Positions 15,801 through 23,552 of a DNA stretch of 54,329 nucleotides are shown in pieces. The position numbers were made by a program, and so were the translations under genes. The stretch spans positions 1 to 54,329 of the forward strand of contig NZ_AUXY01000102.1 in assembly GCF_001625695.1 (NCBI RefSeq). The letters run 5' to 3'. Every line of letters begins with the position of its first letter. Within the stretch, counting starts at the first letter, position 1. The DNA is from Pseudoalteromonas luteoviolacea H33-S (GTDB taxonomy: Bacteria; Pseudomonadota; Gammaproteobacteria; Enterobacterales; Alteromonadaceae). The notes below the pieces were generated by a model. That model saw only the letters and a program-made list of their open reading frames with translations. It had not been told where the DNA came from and ran no database searches.

Positions 15801-16349
15801 ATGCAGATACTCTTCTTCTTGTTCACGCCCTGTACGATGTAATTCAAGGTAATAGTGATCGGCAAAGTGTTCTTCATAAAAAGCCACTGTTTCTAAAGCA
15901 AGCTGATGATTGCCCTTTAATAACGCTTTACCTACATCACCATCTTTTGCCCCAGAGAGTAAAATTAACCCCTCTTTGTATTGCGCTAACCATGCTTTAT
16001 CAACCACAGGTCTATGAAATACATGGCCTCTTAAAAAAGCTTCTGAGATCAATAATGTAAGATTTTTATATCCTTCATTATTTTTAGCGAGTACGACAAT
16101 TCGACAAGGCTCATCAGGAAACTCATCACTTTTTAGCCATAGATCAGCGCCCACCATGGGCTTTATACCAGCACCATGAGCACCGCCATAAAAGCGCACT
16201 AAACCACATAAGTTCATTTGGTCCGTAATGGCAAATGCAGGCATCTCAAGCTCTTGTGCTCTGGCGACAATAGGTTTGGTCTTGGCCAAGCCATCAACCA
16301 TAGAAAAGTCACTATGAACGCGTAAATGTACAAAATTAGGCGTTGGCAT
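12858..16349 (-). CDS. dnaE: DNA polymerase III subunit alpha
   Basis: The protein has 1163 residues, the standard DnaE1 length. The PHP domain opens it (FVHLRVHSDFSMVDGL at residues 6-21). The catalytic palm has PDFDVDFCMDRR at about residues 396-407, with two of the three catalytic aspartates, and GPGRGSGAGSLVAYAL just before. A helix-hairpin-helix, OB fold (about 1000-1080) and C-terminal domain follow. It is the replicative polymerase, working with DnaQ, HolE, the beta clamp and the tau complex. It lies 2 bp after rnhB at the end of the envelope operon and ends at the shared terminator. Confidence 0.98.
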   Translation of the reverse strand: MPTPNFVHLRVHSDFSMVDGLAKTKPIVARAQELEMPAFAITDQMNLCGLVRFYGGAHGAGIKPMVGADLWLKSDEFPDEPCRIVVLAKNNEGYKNLTLLISEAFLRGHVFHRPVVDKAWLAQYKEGLILLSGAKDGDVGKALLKGNHQLALETVAFYEEHFADHYYLELHRTGREQEEEYLHAAVALAGERSLPVVATNEVVFLHEEDFEAHEIRVAIHDGYTLEDKNRPKRFSKEQYLKTPEQMAELFSDIPEALENTVEIAKRCNVTVQLGTYFLPDYPTGDLKIDEFLVKVSEDGLEERLQFLFPDEEDRKVKRVEYDDRLRIELDVINQMGFPGYFLIVMEFIQWSKDNNIPVGPGRGSGAGSLVAYALKITDLDPLEFDLLFERFLNPERVSMPDFDVDFCMDRRDEVIDHVAKLYGRQAVSQIITFGTMAAKAVIRDVGRVLGHPYGFVDRISKLVPGDPGMTLAKAFEVEPRLPEAYDGDDEVKELIDKCRILEGCTRNAGKHAGGVVISPTSITDFAALYCDEEGKFPVTQFDKNDVETAGLVKFDFLGLRTLTILQWALDMANERLAREQKPFVDINAIPLDDHASFEVLLRAETTAVFQLESRGMKDLIRRLKPDCFEDMIALVALFRPGPLQSGMVDNFIDRKHGREEISFPDAQYQHESLAPILEPTYGIILYQEQVMQIAQVLAGYSLGGADLLRRAMGKKKPEEMAKQRSTFEEGSINNGVDGELAMKIFDLVEKFAGYGFNKSHSAAYALVSYQTLWMKTHFPAEFMAAVMSADMDNTDKIVTLVDECENMKLTLLPPDVNAGVYKFAVNLQGEIVYGIGAIKGVGEGPVEAILEAREQGGEFKDLFDFCARVDLKRLNRRVIEKLIYAGALDKLGPEKKQGGRATLLASLKDAMKSAEQHHKAEQLGQSDLFGLLAVEPEEVAQAFIQAPPLSDNEWLNGEKETLGLYLTGHPINQYRKELKHYTSGKLVDLQPTNRDMQSTAAGLVINARTLINKKGNRWGLITLDDKSARIDVRFFPEQFEMYEELLQVNQILVISGQVSFDNFSGGITMTARDVNTIAQAREKRVSSLKMSLNMAQIDANFGENLKRVLEPYKFGTCEVIIEYQRPDATAELTLGTQWCVTPSDELIRALKKLTGQDVELIFD

Positions 16350-16351
16350 GG

Positions 16352-16945
16352 TTACGACTGCTCCGCAATGATTCTTTGTACTGGTTTAAAGCTCTTTCGA
16401 TGATGTGGCGTGATGCCATGTTGAGCAAGCGCTTCAAAATGCGCTTTGGTTGGATAACCTTTATGACCTGCAAAGCCAAACTGAGGATACTGCGCATCTA
16501 ACTCAATCATTTCATTGTCACGGGTAACTTTAGCTAAAATCGACGCCGCACTGATCTCTTCCACTAAGCTATCCCCTTTCACAACCGCCTGTGCAGGGAC
16601 AGTAATATCTGGTAAACGATTACCATCAATAAAGACAAATTCAGCAGGAATTGAGAGACCTTCAACGGCGCGCTTCATAGCCAGCATAGTGGCATGCAAA
16701 ATATTAAGCTCATCGATTTCATCTACCGTGGCACGAGCAATACAGTAACACAGGGCTTTCTCTTTAATTTCTTCCGCTAGCGCATTGCGCTTTTTCTCTG
16801 ACAGTTTTTTTGAGTCAGTCAAACCTGCTATTGGCTTACTTGGATCTAAAATCACTGCTGCCGTTACGACGTCACCCACCAAGGGTCCACGACCAACCTC
16901 ATCTACACCTGCAATGTACTTAACTTTAGGGCGTTTAATTTGCAT
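16352..16945 (-). CDS. rnhB: Ribonuclease HII
   Basis: The protein has 197 residues. The active-site signature D-E-V-G-R-G is at residues 15-20, and the later carboxylates are in VFIDGNRLPD and SILAKVTRD. It cuts RNA-DNA hybrids and removes single ribonucleotides from DNA. The start overlaps the end of lpxB by 11 nt and dnaE begins 2 bp downstream, so the three are translationally linked. The order lpxB-rnhB-dnaE is conserved in gammaproteobacteria. Confidence 0.96.
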   Translation of the reverse strand: MQIKRPKVKYIAGVDEVGRGPLVGDVVTAAVILDPSKPIAGLTDSKKLSEKKRNALAEEIKEKALCYCIARATVDEIDELNILHATMLAMKRAVEGLSIPAEFVFIDGNRLPDITVPAQAVVKGDSLVEEISAASILAKVTRDNEMIELDAQYPQFGFAGHKGYPTKAHFEALAQHGITPHHRKSFKPVQRIIAEQS

Positions 16946-18089
16946 CTATCACCTCCGCAACAGCAATTGCTGCCTGTTCACTGGCATTTAAGCGAATACC
17001 TTTATGAATTTCGTAAAAACGTTCTATGAGTGCGGAATTGTCTCCTCTAAGCAAGGGGAGCAATGCATCCGTCAACGCATCTGGATTACAATCTTCTTGC
17101 AAAAACTCAGCTACAAGCGGCGCATCAGCAAGTAAATTTGGCAATGAAAAGTGTTTAATATTGAAAGTAAAAAAAGTGCTAAATATTTTATAGCTCAAGG
17201 TTTTTAAGCGATAACCAACAACCATTGGCTTTTTATATAACATCGCTTCTAACGTGGCCGTGCCTGAGGCTAACAACACCGCATCAGATGCTGTCATTGC
17301 CAATGAAGACTGGCCATCTAATATAATCGGGCGAAGTTCTGGCGCCACTTTGTCTAAAATTTGTGTGAACTGCTTTTTACGCTTTTCATTAACTAAAGGC
17401 ACAACAATTTTGAGATCTGGCATTTTATCCACTAATTGCTTAGCAGTTTGCAAGTAAGTTTCACTTAGCAACCCAACTTCAGATCCTCTACTGCCTGGCA
17501 ACAAGGCCAAAACTGTATCTGACTCTTTTAAGCCAATCTCTTTTCGCGCAGCCAAAGTGTCAGACTCTAACGGTATTTCATCTGCAAGCGTATGACCTAC
17601 AAAAGTACAGGGTACATCATACTTATCGTAAAATGCTTTTTCGAACGGTAACAAAGATAACACCAAATTAGTCGCCTCTGCGATGGTATGAATACGCTTT
17701 GGTCGCCACGCCCAAACTGAGGGGCTTACATATTGAATTGTTTTAATTCCAGCCGCTTTCAACGGTTTTTCAACACGTAAATTGAAGTCTGGTGCATCAA
17801 CACCAATAAACACATCAGGTGGATTTTGAATAAAATAATTGACTAATTCTTTTCGAATTTTAAGTAAGCGAGGAAGTCGGCCTAACACTTCCACAAGGCC
17901 CATCACAGCAAGCTCTTCCATATCAAAAAGGCTTTTACACCCTTGAGCTTGCATTTTAGGACCTGCAATGCCAACAAACTGTGCATTTGGAAAGCGCTTT
18001 TTCAGTGCTTTAATAAGACCTGCGCCAAGAATGTCACCAGATAGCTCACCTGCAACAATCCCGACAGTAATTGATTTTTCGTTTGCCAT
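16935..18089 (-). CDS. lpxB: Lipid-A-disaccharide synthase
   Basis: The 384-residue length is typical. It is a GT-B glycosyltransferase (family GT19): VGIVAGELSGDILGAGLI at the N-terminus, the SPSVWAWRPKRI motif at about residues 122-133, and the UDP-binding region SGTATLEAMLYKKPMVVGYR at about 274-293. It condenses UDP-2,3-diacylglucosamine with lipid X to give the lipid A disaccharide at the inner face of the membrane. An AGAAGAAC box precedes ATG. Unlike the tight lpxD-fabZ-lpxA spacing, a 113-bp gap with a promoter-like box and a palindrome separates it from lpxA. Confidence 0.97.
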   Translation of the reverse strand: MANEKSITVGIVAGELSGDILGAGLIKALKKRFPNAQFVGIAGPKMQAQGCKSLFDMEELAVMGLVEVLGRLPRLLKIRKELVNYFIQNPPDVFIGVDAPDFNLRVEKPLKAAGIKTIQYVSPSVWAWRPKRIHTIAEATNLVLSLLPFEKAFYDKYDVPCTFVGHTLADEIPLESDTLAARKEIGLKESDTVLALLPGSRGSEVGLLSETYLQTAKQLVDKMPDLKIVVPLVNEKRKKQFTQILDKVAPELRPIILDGQSSLAMTASDAVLLASGTATLEAMLYKKPMVVGYRLKTLSYKIFSTFFTFNIKHFSLPNLLADAPLVAEFLQEDCNPDALTDALLPLLRGDNSALIERFYEIHKGIRLNASEQAAIAVAEVIDAN

Positions 18090-18113
18090 TTTTGTTCTTC
18101 TAGAAAATAAAAA

Positions 18114-18136
18114 AACGCCATACTAAGTATGGCGTT
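18114..18136 (-). terminator. Perfect palindrome with U-tract between lpxA and lpxB (attenuator or operator)
   Basis: AACGCCATACT and AGTATGGCGTT are perfect 11-bp arms separated by one base. On the minus strand a seven-T run follows, so it can act as an intrinsic terminator of lpxA read-through. A TATAAT box abuts its upstream side, so it also covers the likely start point of a new lpxB transcript. Confidence 0.7.
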
Positions 18137-18145
18137 ATTATATCA
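18137..18145 (-). promoter_or_regulatory. Extended -10 promoter candidate for lpxB-rnhB-dnaE
   Basis: On the minus strand TGATATAAT is a full extended -10 (TGn plus TATAAT). I see no good -35. Transcription would begin inside the adjacent 23-bp palindrome, about 45 nt before the lpxB ATG. Confidence 0.5.
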
Positions 18146-18202
18146 GAACCCGCTCTTTGTTATTCGATAAATTACGATAAGGCGACAAAGAGCTAGATTA
18201 GG

Positions 18203-18973
18203 TTAGCGTACCAGTCCACGCTCTGACGTTGCGATAAAATCAAGCATCCGCTGAACAGCTGGAAACTGTTGCGCTTCCTCTTGTAAAGCTGCAATCGCTT
18301 CATCTAATTTTAGGCCTTTACGGAAGAGCGTTTTATAAGCTCTGCGTGTTGCCATAATTTCATCAGACTCAAAACCACGACGCTTCAGACCTTCGGTGTT
18401 AATTGCAACAGGACGCGCAGGCGTACCTGTCGTTGTTACAAATGGCGGTACATCTTGATTCACACCAGAGTACATACCTACAAAAGCATGCGAACCGACC
18501 TTACAAAATTGATGTACGCCTGAGTTACCCGCTAAGATAACCCAATCGCCGATATGAACATGCCCAGCAACACTTGCATTGTTAGCAAAAATAACATTGC
18601 TGCCAATCACGGCATCATGCGCTACGTGTGTGTAAGCCATAAATAGGTTATTGCTACCAATTATGGTAACGCCTTGATCTTGGATTGTACCACGATGGAT
18701 CGTCGCACACTCTCTGATCACATTATTGTCACCAATAATGAGTTTCGTTGGTTCATCCTTGTACTTTTTATCTTGGCAGGCCTCGCCCACAGACGCGAAC
18801 TGAAATATGTGATTACCGGAACCAATTTCACTCGGCCCTTTAATAACAACATGAGATTCAATTTTACAATCGTCCCCAATAACCACATCGTTACCGATAT
18901 AACTGTATGGTCCGACTGAGACGTTATTTCCTAATTTAGCGCCTGGCTCAATAATTGCGGTAGGATGGATCAC
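18203..18973 (-). CDS. lpxA: UDP-N-acetylglucosamine acyltransferase
   Basis: The protein has 256 residues. A left-handed beta helix built from hexapeptide repeats runs from residue 2 to about 190, followed by a helical C-terminal domain. The conserved T-H-V-A-H-D (115-120) holds the catalytic histidine (His119), and HQFCKVGSHAFVG follows. It adds the first 3-hydroxyacyl chain to UDP-GlcNAc. It lies 2 bp after fabZ and uses the same acyl-ACP pool as FabZ, which explains the conserved pairing. Confidence 0.97.
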   Translation of the reverse strand: MIHPTAIIEPGAKLGNNVSVGPYSYIGNDVVIGDDCKIESHVVIKGPSEIGSGNHIFQFASVGEACQDKKYKDEPTKLIIGDNNVIRECATIHRGTIQDQGVTIIGSNNLFMAYTHVAHDAVIGSNVIFANNASVAGHVHIGDWVILAGNSGVHQFCKVGSHAFVGMYSGVNQDVPPFVTTTGTPARPVAINTEGLKRRGFESDEIMATRRAYKTLFRKGLKLDEAIAALQEEAQQFPAVQRMLDFIATSERGLVR

Positions 18974-18975
18974 GC

Positions 18976-19428
18976 TTAAAACTCTCTTCTAGCACACATT
19001 ATTTCTGCACTACACACGACATTGCCGTCAACTTTCGCTTCAGCTGAAAACTTCCAGATGTTGCGACGTTCTTTAACAAACTGCACGTGTAAATGCATCG
19101 TATCGCCAGGGACAACTGGCTGCTTGAACCTTGCATTGTCAATGGCTGCAAACAAGTATAGCTCATTGTCACTGCGATTCTCGACCGTTTTAAAGCCGAG
19201 CAGACCTGTCGCCTGTGCCATTGCTTCTAAAATCATTACACCAGGAAAAATAGGTTGGTCTGGGAAATGACCTGTAAAGATAGGCTCATTTGCCGTCACA
19301 TTCTTCACGGCATGCAAATACTCTCCAGGCTTGTGATCAATAACTTTATCGACAAGCAACATAGGGTAACGATGAGGAAGTAACTTCAAGATCTCTTGAA
19401 TATCAAAGCTGTTTAATTCGTTGGCCAA
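18976..19428 (-). CDS. fabZ: 3-hydroxyacyl-[acyl-carrier-protein] dehydratase FabZ
   Basis: The protein has 150 residues in a hot-dog fold. The catalytic pair is His54 in GHFPDQPIFPG and Glu68 in MILEAMAQ. It dehydrates 3-hydroxyacyl-ACP in fatty acid elongation and competes with LpxA and LpxD for the same substrates. That balance of membrane lipid versus lipid A is the usual explanation for its place inside this operon. Spacing is 11 bp from lpxD and 2 bp to lpxA. Confidence 0.97.
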   Translation of the reverse strand: MANELNSFDIQEILKLLPHRYPMLLVDKVIDHKPGEYLHAVKNVTANEPIFTGHFPDQPIFPGVMILEAMAQATGLLGFKTVENRSDNELYLFAAIDNARFKQPVVPGDTMHLHVQFVKERRNIWKFSAEAKVDGNVVCSAEIMCARREF

Positions 19429-19439
19429 AATAGTACCTT

Positions 19440-20480
19440 TTATTTATCCGTATGTTGTAACTGCTCGGTAAGATTTTCAAGCGCTTTAATGCGCGCTTTA
19501 AAATCTGAAAGATTGCGCAAGTGAGCGATGTTCTTACGCCACTCTTTATTCGTTGTATGAGGCATACCCGATGAGTAGATACCAGGCTTAGAAATGCCCT
19601 TAGTAACCATGCTCATACCAGTAATGACAACGCCGTCACACACTTCATTGTGGCCATTTACGGCCACCATGCCACCGATTTGGCAGTACTTTCCAATTTT
19701 TACACTGCCCGCGAGTACACTGCACCCTGCAATAGCAGTGCCGTAACCAATTTCAACGTTATGCGCAATTTGAATTTGGTTATCTAGAATGACATTATCA
19801 TGGATTATGGTGTTATCTATTGCACCTCGGTCAATAGACGTACATGCACCTACTTCGACTCGATTTCCGATAATCACCGTGCCGATCTGTGGAATTTTAA
19901 CCCACTCGCCTGACTCATTAGCGTAACCGAAGCCATCACTACCGATTACACTGCCTGATTGGAACAAGCAATGTTCACCAATTTCAACTTCGTGATAAAT
20001 TGTCACATTAGCCCAGAGCTTAGTGCCGGCACCAATGCGTGCGTGTTTACCAATAAAGCACCCAGCGCCAATTTCAACATTGTCACCAATCACTGCACCG
20101 GCTTCAATAACCGCATTGGCCCCAACTTTAACGTTTTGACCTAAAGATGCGCTCTCATCGACAACGGCAGTGCTATGCACTGAACTTGCTGCAGCGGGGG
20201 TTGTATCCATATATTGTGCAAGTTTTGCATATGCCACATATGGATTATCACAAACTAATTTGTTACCAGAAAAATAATCCGCATCGTCTGCAGATAAGAT
20301 AACAGCGCCAGCATGAGTAGACTCAAGCTGGCTGCGGTATTTTTTATTTGCCAAAAACGCGACTTCTTGTTCATTCGCATTTAATAAAGTGGCAATTTTA
20401 ACAATTGGCTGTTCTGGATTCCCTTCAAGGGTTGCCCCCAAGTGCTCAGCCAATTGCGACAACGTATAGTGTTTAGTCAT
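19440..20480 (-). CDS. lpxD: UDP-3-O-(3-hydroxyacyl)glucosamine N-acyltransferase
   Basis: The protein has 346 residues. A uridine-binding N-terminal domain (about 1-100) precedes a long left-handed beta helix with clear hexapeptide repeats (V-I-E-A-G-A-V-I-G-D and similar, about 100-310) and a C-terminal helix (about 320-340). The catalytic His lies in IQIAHNVEIGYGT at about residue 238. It puts the second, amide-linked acyl chain on the lipid A precursor. Its ATG overlaps the skp stop by one base (TAATG), so the two are coupled. Confidence 0.97.
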   Translation of the reverse strand: MTKHYTLSQLAEHLGATLEGNPEQPIVKIATLLNANEQEVAFLANKKYRSQLESTHAGAVILSADDADYFSGNKLVCDNPYVAYAKLAQYMDTTPAAASSVHSTAVVDESASLGQNVKVGANAVIEAGAVIGDNVEIGAGCFIGKHARIGAGTKLWANVTIYHEVEIGEHCLFQSGSVIGSDGFGYANESGEWVKIPQIGTVIIGNRVEVGACTSIDRGAIDNTIIHDNVILDNQIQIAHNVEIGYGTAIAGCSVLAGSVKIGKYCQIGGMVAVNGHNEVCDGVVITGMSMVTKGISKPGIYSSGMPHTTNKEWRKNIAHLRNLSDFKARIKALENLTEQLQHTDK

Positions 20481-20998
20481 TACTTTTTGCTAACTGCTTC
20501 AACAATATCATCCGACAGATCGCTAACTTTATCAGGGTTGAAGTAGATTGTCGTTTCTTTTAATCTAACTTCGTCAAACTTTCCTTTTTTAGCAACATTT
20601 TCAATTGCATCTAGGATCATTTTTTGTACTTTTGCTAATTCTTGATTCTGGCGCTGCTTGATTTCCTGCTCAAGAGGACGACCTTTCTCAGCAAGCGTTT
20701 TTTGCATGCCTTGAATTTTTTCACGCAATTGTGTTTTTTGCTCTTCGCTCATAGTTGCACTTTCGCGCTTGAACTTTTCAGCTTCAAAACGGATGTCACC
20801 TTGTAGTTTTTCAAGTTCTTGGCGACGCTCTGAGAATTCACTTTTTAGAGTTTGCTCAATCTTAGCCATTTGTGGCAATTGAGAATAAACAGTCTGCATA
20901 TCAACGATGCCCACTTTGTGTGCAAATGCGTTGATAGAGTTACCCATTAATAAAGCTGCTAAGATACCCATAGCAGAGGTTTTAAAAATCTTTTTCAC
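20480..20998 (-). CDS. skp: Periplasmic chaperone Skp/OmpH
   Basis: I place the start at the GTG at 20998, preceded by AAGGAG with 6 nt spacing, giving 172 residues; the longer frame (to 21058) runs into bamA. A signal peptide covers about residues 1-26 (hydrophobic core AMGILAALLMG, cleavage after AFA). The mature part starts with HKVGIVDMQTVYSQ and continues as the long charged coiled coil that makes the tentacles of the trimer. Skp holds unfolded outer-membrane proteins on the way to the BAM complex, whose core subunit is encoded just upstream. Confidence 0.93.
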   Translation of the reverse strand: MKKIFKTSAMGILAALLMGNSINAFAHKVGIVDMQTVYSQLPQMAKIEQTLKSEFSERRQELEKLQGDIRFEAEKFKRESATMSEEQKTQLREKIQGMQKTLAEKGRPLEQEIKQRQNQELAKVQKMILDAIENVAKKGKFDEVRLKETTIYFNPDKVSDLSDDIVEAVSKK

Positions 20999-21008
20999 AA
21001 TAAACTCC

Positions 21009-23480
21009 TTAGAATGTATTACTGATGTTGAAGCTGATGTTCTTAGTATCATCGTCATCTTCTTTTTTCAGCGGATACGCAAAACTAATTAACATTGGTC
21101 CCATTGGCGATATCCATTGAATAGACATACCTGTAGAAACCCTAAAACGACTTGGGTCAGAGAAATCTGAAAGTTGTTTGTATTGATACTCTGGTAAGTT
21201 TGAATAACGATCTACATCGAATTCAGTATCCCAAACGTTTGCCGCGTCGACGAAGAAGCTAGTACGCACTGAACTCGTGTTCTCTTCATCTAAAAATGGC
21301 GTTGGTACTATCATTTCAGCACCAAATACAGCCTTGGCATTACCACCAATTCGACCGCCAGTGATAATCTGGTCAAATGCTGGGTCGCCACTAATCGAAC
21401 CACTTTCAGTACCATCAGGTAACGATGGGCCAATAATAGATTGTGGCCTACGCTGAATAGCGAGTGGTAAGATTGTATTTCTTTCGAAGCCTCTTAGCTC
21501 CATTTCTGTAATACGGTAGAACTCTTGGAACGGAAGTACTTGATCAAAACCGTTTTCTTCTCCATAACCATTGCCATATGCAAGAGAGGCACGAGTTGAG
21601 AATACCCAACGATGATCATTACTTACAGGCCAATAGAAACGAGAATCATAGCTCAACTTAAAGTAATTCAAGTCAGAATTAGGCGTCGTAATTGTAAAGT
21701 TCGCATTTTGACGCGAACCATCTGTTGGGAACATACCACGGTTAACAGTGATACGAGACCAGCCTAGGCCCAATTCATACTTAGTAAAGTCATAGCCACC
21801 ATCCGGATCATCTGGATCTTGGAACGTTAGCCTTAATACGCGTGTCTGCTCGTAATCAGCGATGCGATCAAGCTCCTCCTCAACCCAACGGAAACTGAAG
21901 TTCAGTCGGTTAACTGGGTTAATTGGAATACCGAAATGAGTACCAATACCATAACTGCGAGAATCGTAGTCAATTAGGCCAATCTCTGAACCATCAAACT
22001 TACTGAAGAAAATACTGCTACCTTGAGATATGCCATCAGGTGTAAAATATGGATCTGTGTAAGAAACACTATATCGTGTAGATGCTTTTGACGTGTTGAT
22101 GTTGAATGCAACTTGGTCACCAGAGCCTAAGAAATTCGACTCACTCACACCAACATTAAATTGCAAGCCAGCATAAGAGCCATATGCAACACCGGCTTGG
22201 AAACTGCCCGCAGGTTGCTCTTTGACGTTAAAATCAACATCAACCTGATCGTCTACGCCAGGAATTGGCTTTACTTCAAAATCAACAGATTCCATATATG
22301 GTAAACGTTGAATTTGCAGCTTAGAGCGCTCAAGACTTTGGTTTGACAACCAAGCACCTTCTAGTTGAGTCATTTCTCTTCGAACAACATGATCTGCTGT
22401 ACTTTGGTTTCCATTAACTAAAATACGACGTACATAAACTCGTTGGCCAGGGTCAACAGAAAGCGTTAACTGCACCTCTTTGTTTTCGTCGTCAATATCA
22501 GGAATAGTACGAACTTCAGCATTGGCATAACCAAAGCGTGCTAAATAACTTTTAATAAACTCTTCAGATGACGTTACAAGTGAGCCGTTATATAGCTCAC
22601 CTGACTTCAAAGGGATAACACTTCTAATTAGCTCTTCACGGCCAAGTAAATCACCAATAAAGTCGAAACCTTTAACTGTGTACTTTTCACCTTCCGAGAT
22701 GTTTGCAGTTACATACACTGACTCTCGCTCAGGGCTAACCGATACCTGAGTTGAATCGATATTGAAGCGCAAGTAGCCTCTATCCAAATAGTAACTACGG
22801 ATCTTCTCTAAATCACCTTCAATTGTTTGCTTTTGGTAACGGTCACTCGATAAGAACTTCCACCAAGGCAAATCTTGCTGAGACTCAACGAGACGAAGTA
22901 ATTGCTCATCAGAAAATAACTCGTTACCAACGAGGTTGATCTGTCGTACAGAAGCAGCGTCGCCTTCATCAAATTCAAATTTAAGCTTTACACGGTTACG
23001 CGGTAACTCAACAATACTCACTTCAATTTTGGCATTATATTTACCGATACTGTGAAAGAACTCGATGAGTCCCTTTTCAACACCATCAATGACAGTTCTA
23101 TCCAGCGTTTCGCCAGTTCGAATGTCTTTGCCATCTAAGCTTTCTTGTAACTGCTCGTCTTTAATATCTTTATTGCCATCAAACTCAATTGAAGCAATCG
23201 TGGCACGCTCTTTTACTTTAAAAACAATCTGATTGCCATCTCTGTAGGCAGAAATATCGTCAAAATGACCTGACGAGAATAATGCCTTGATGGTTTTAGA
23301 GACCGTGTAGTTGTCAACTTCATCGCCAACGTTAATTGGAATATGAGTCAAGGCTGCACCCAGTGCAACACGTTGTAACCCTTCAACTTTTAAATCTTCT
23401 ACGATAAAGGAGTTTTGCCCTAAAGCGGCAAAACTAGCGCCAAGTAAACTCGTTACAGCTAAATGTTTTTTTATAGGCAT
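21009..23480 (-). CDS. bamA: Outer membrane protein assembly factor BamA
   Basis: The protein has 823 residues. The signal peptide is residues 1 to about 22 (LLGASFAALGQ). Five POTRA domains (about 24-425) start with FIVEDLKVEGLQRV. A 16-strand barrel (about 430-823) ends in the C-terminal aromatic signature of outer-membrane proteins (FNISNTF). It is the essential pore subunit that inserts beta barrels. The barrel contains the substrate-exit-lid motif region with VRGFERN-like ELRGFERNT (about 640-650). It lies 10 bp before skp and 72 bp after rseP, the standard order. Confidence 0.97.
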   Translation of the reverse strand: MPIKKHLAVTSLLGASFAALGQNSFIVEDLKVEGLQRVALGAALTHIPINVGDEVDNYTVSKTIKALFSSGHFDDISAYRDGNQIVFKVKERATIASIEFDGNKDIKDEQLQESLDGKDIRTGETLDRTVIDGVEKGLIEFFHSIGKYNAKIEVSIVELPRNRVKLKFEFDEGDAASVRQINLVGNELFSDEQLLRLVESQQDLPWWKFLSSDRYQKQTIEGDLEKIRSYYLDRGYLRFNIDSTQVSVSPERESVYVTANISEGEKYTVKGFDFIGDLLGREELIRSVIPLKSGELYNGSLVTSSEEFIKSYLARFGYANAEVRTIPDIDDENKEVQLTLSVDPGQRVYVRRILVNGNQSTADHVVRREMTQLEGAWLSNQSLERSKLQIQRLPYMESVDFEVKPIPGVDDQVDVDFNVKEQPAGSFQAGVAYGSYAGLQFNVGVSESNFLGSGDQVAFNINTSKASTRYSVSYTDPYFTPDGISQGSSIFFSKFDGSEIGLIDYDSRSYGIGTHFGIPINPVNRLNFSFRWVEEELDRIADYEQTRVLRLTFQDPDDPDGGYDFTKYELGLGWSRITVNRGMFPTDGSRQNANFTITTPNSDLNYFKLSYDSRFYWPVSNDHRWVFSTRASLAYGNGYGEENGFDQVLPFQEFYRITEMELRGFERNTILPLAIQRRPQSIIGPSLPDGTESGSISGDPAFDQIITGGRIGGNAKAVFGAEMIVPTPFLDEENTSSVRTSFFVDAANVWDTEFDVDRYSNLPEYQYKQLSDFSDPSRFRVSTGMSIQWISPMGPMLISFAYPLKKEDDDDTKNISFNISNTF

Positions 23481-23552
23481 TTTTTTATCTTTATCCTTTA
23501 CAGCTTACGGCGAACAAAGCGCCACGTGCGCTATCACCCTTATTTTAAGAGC

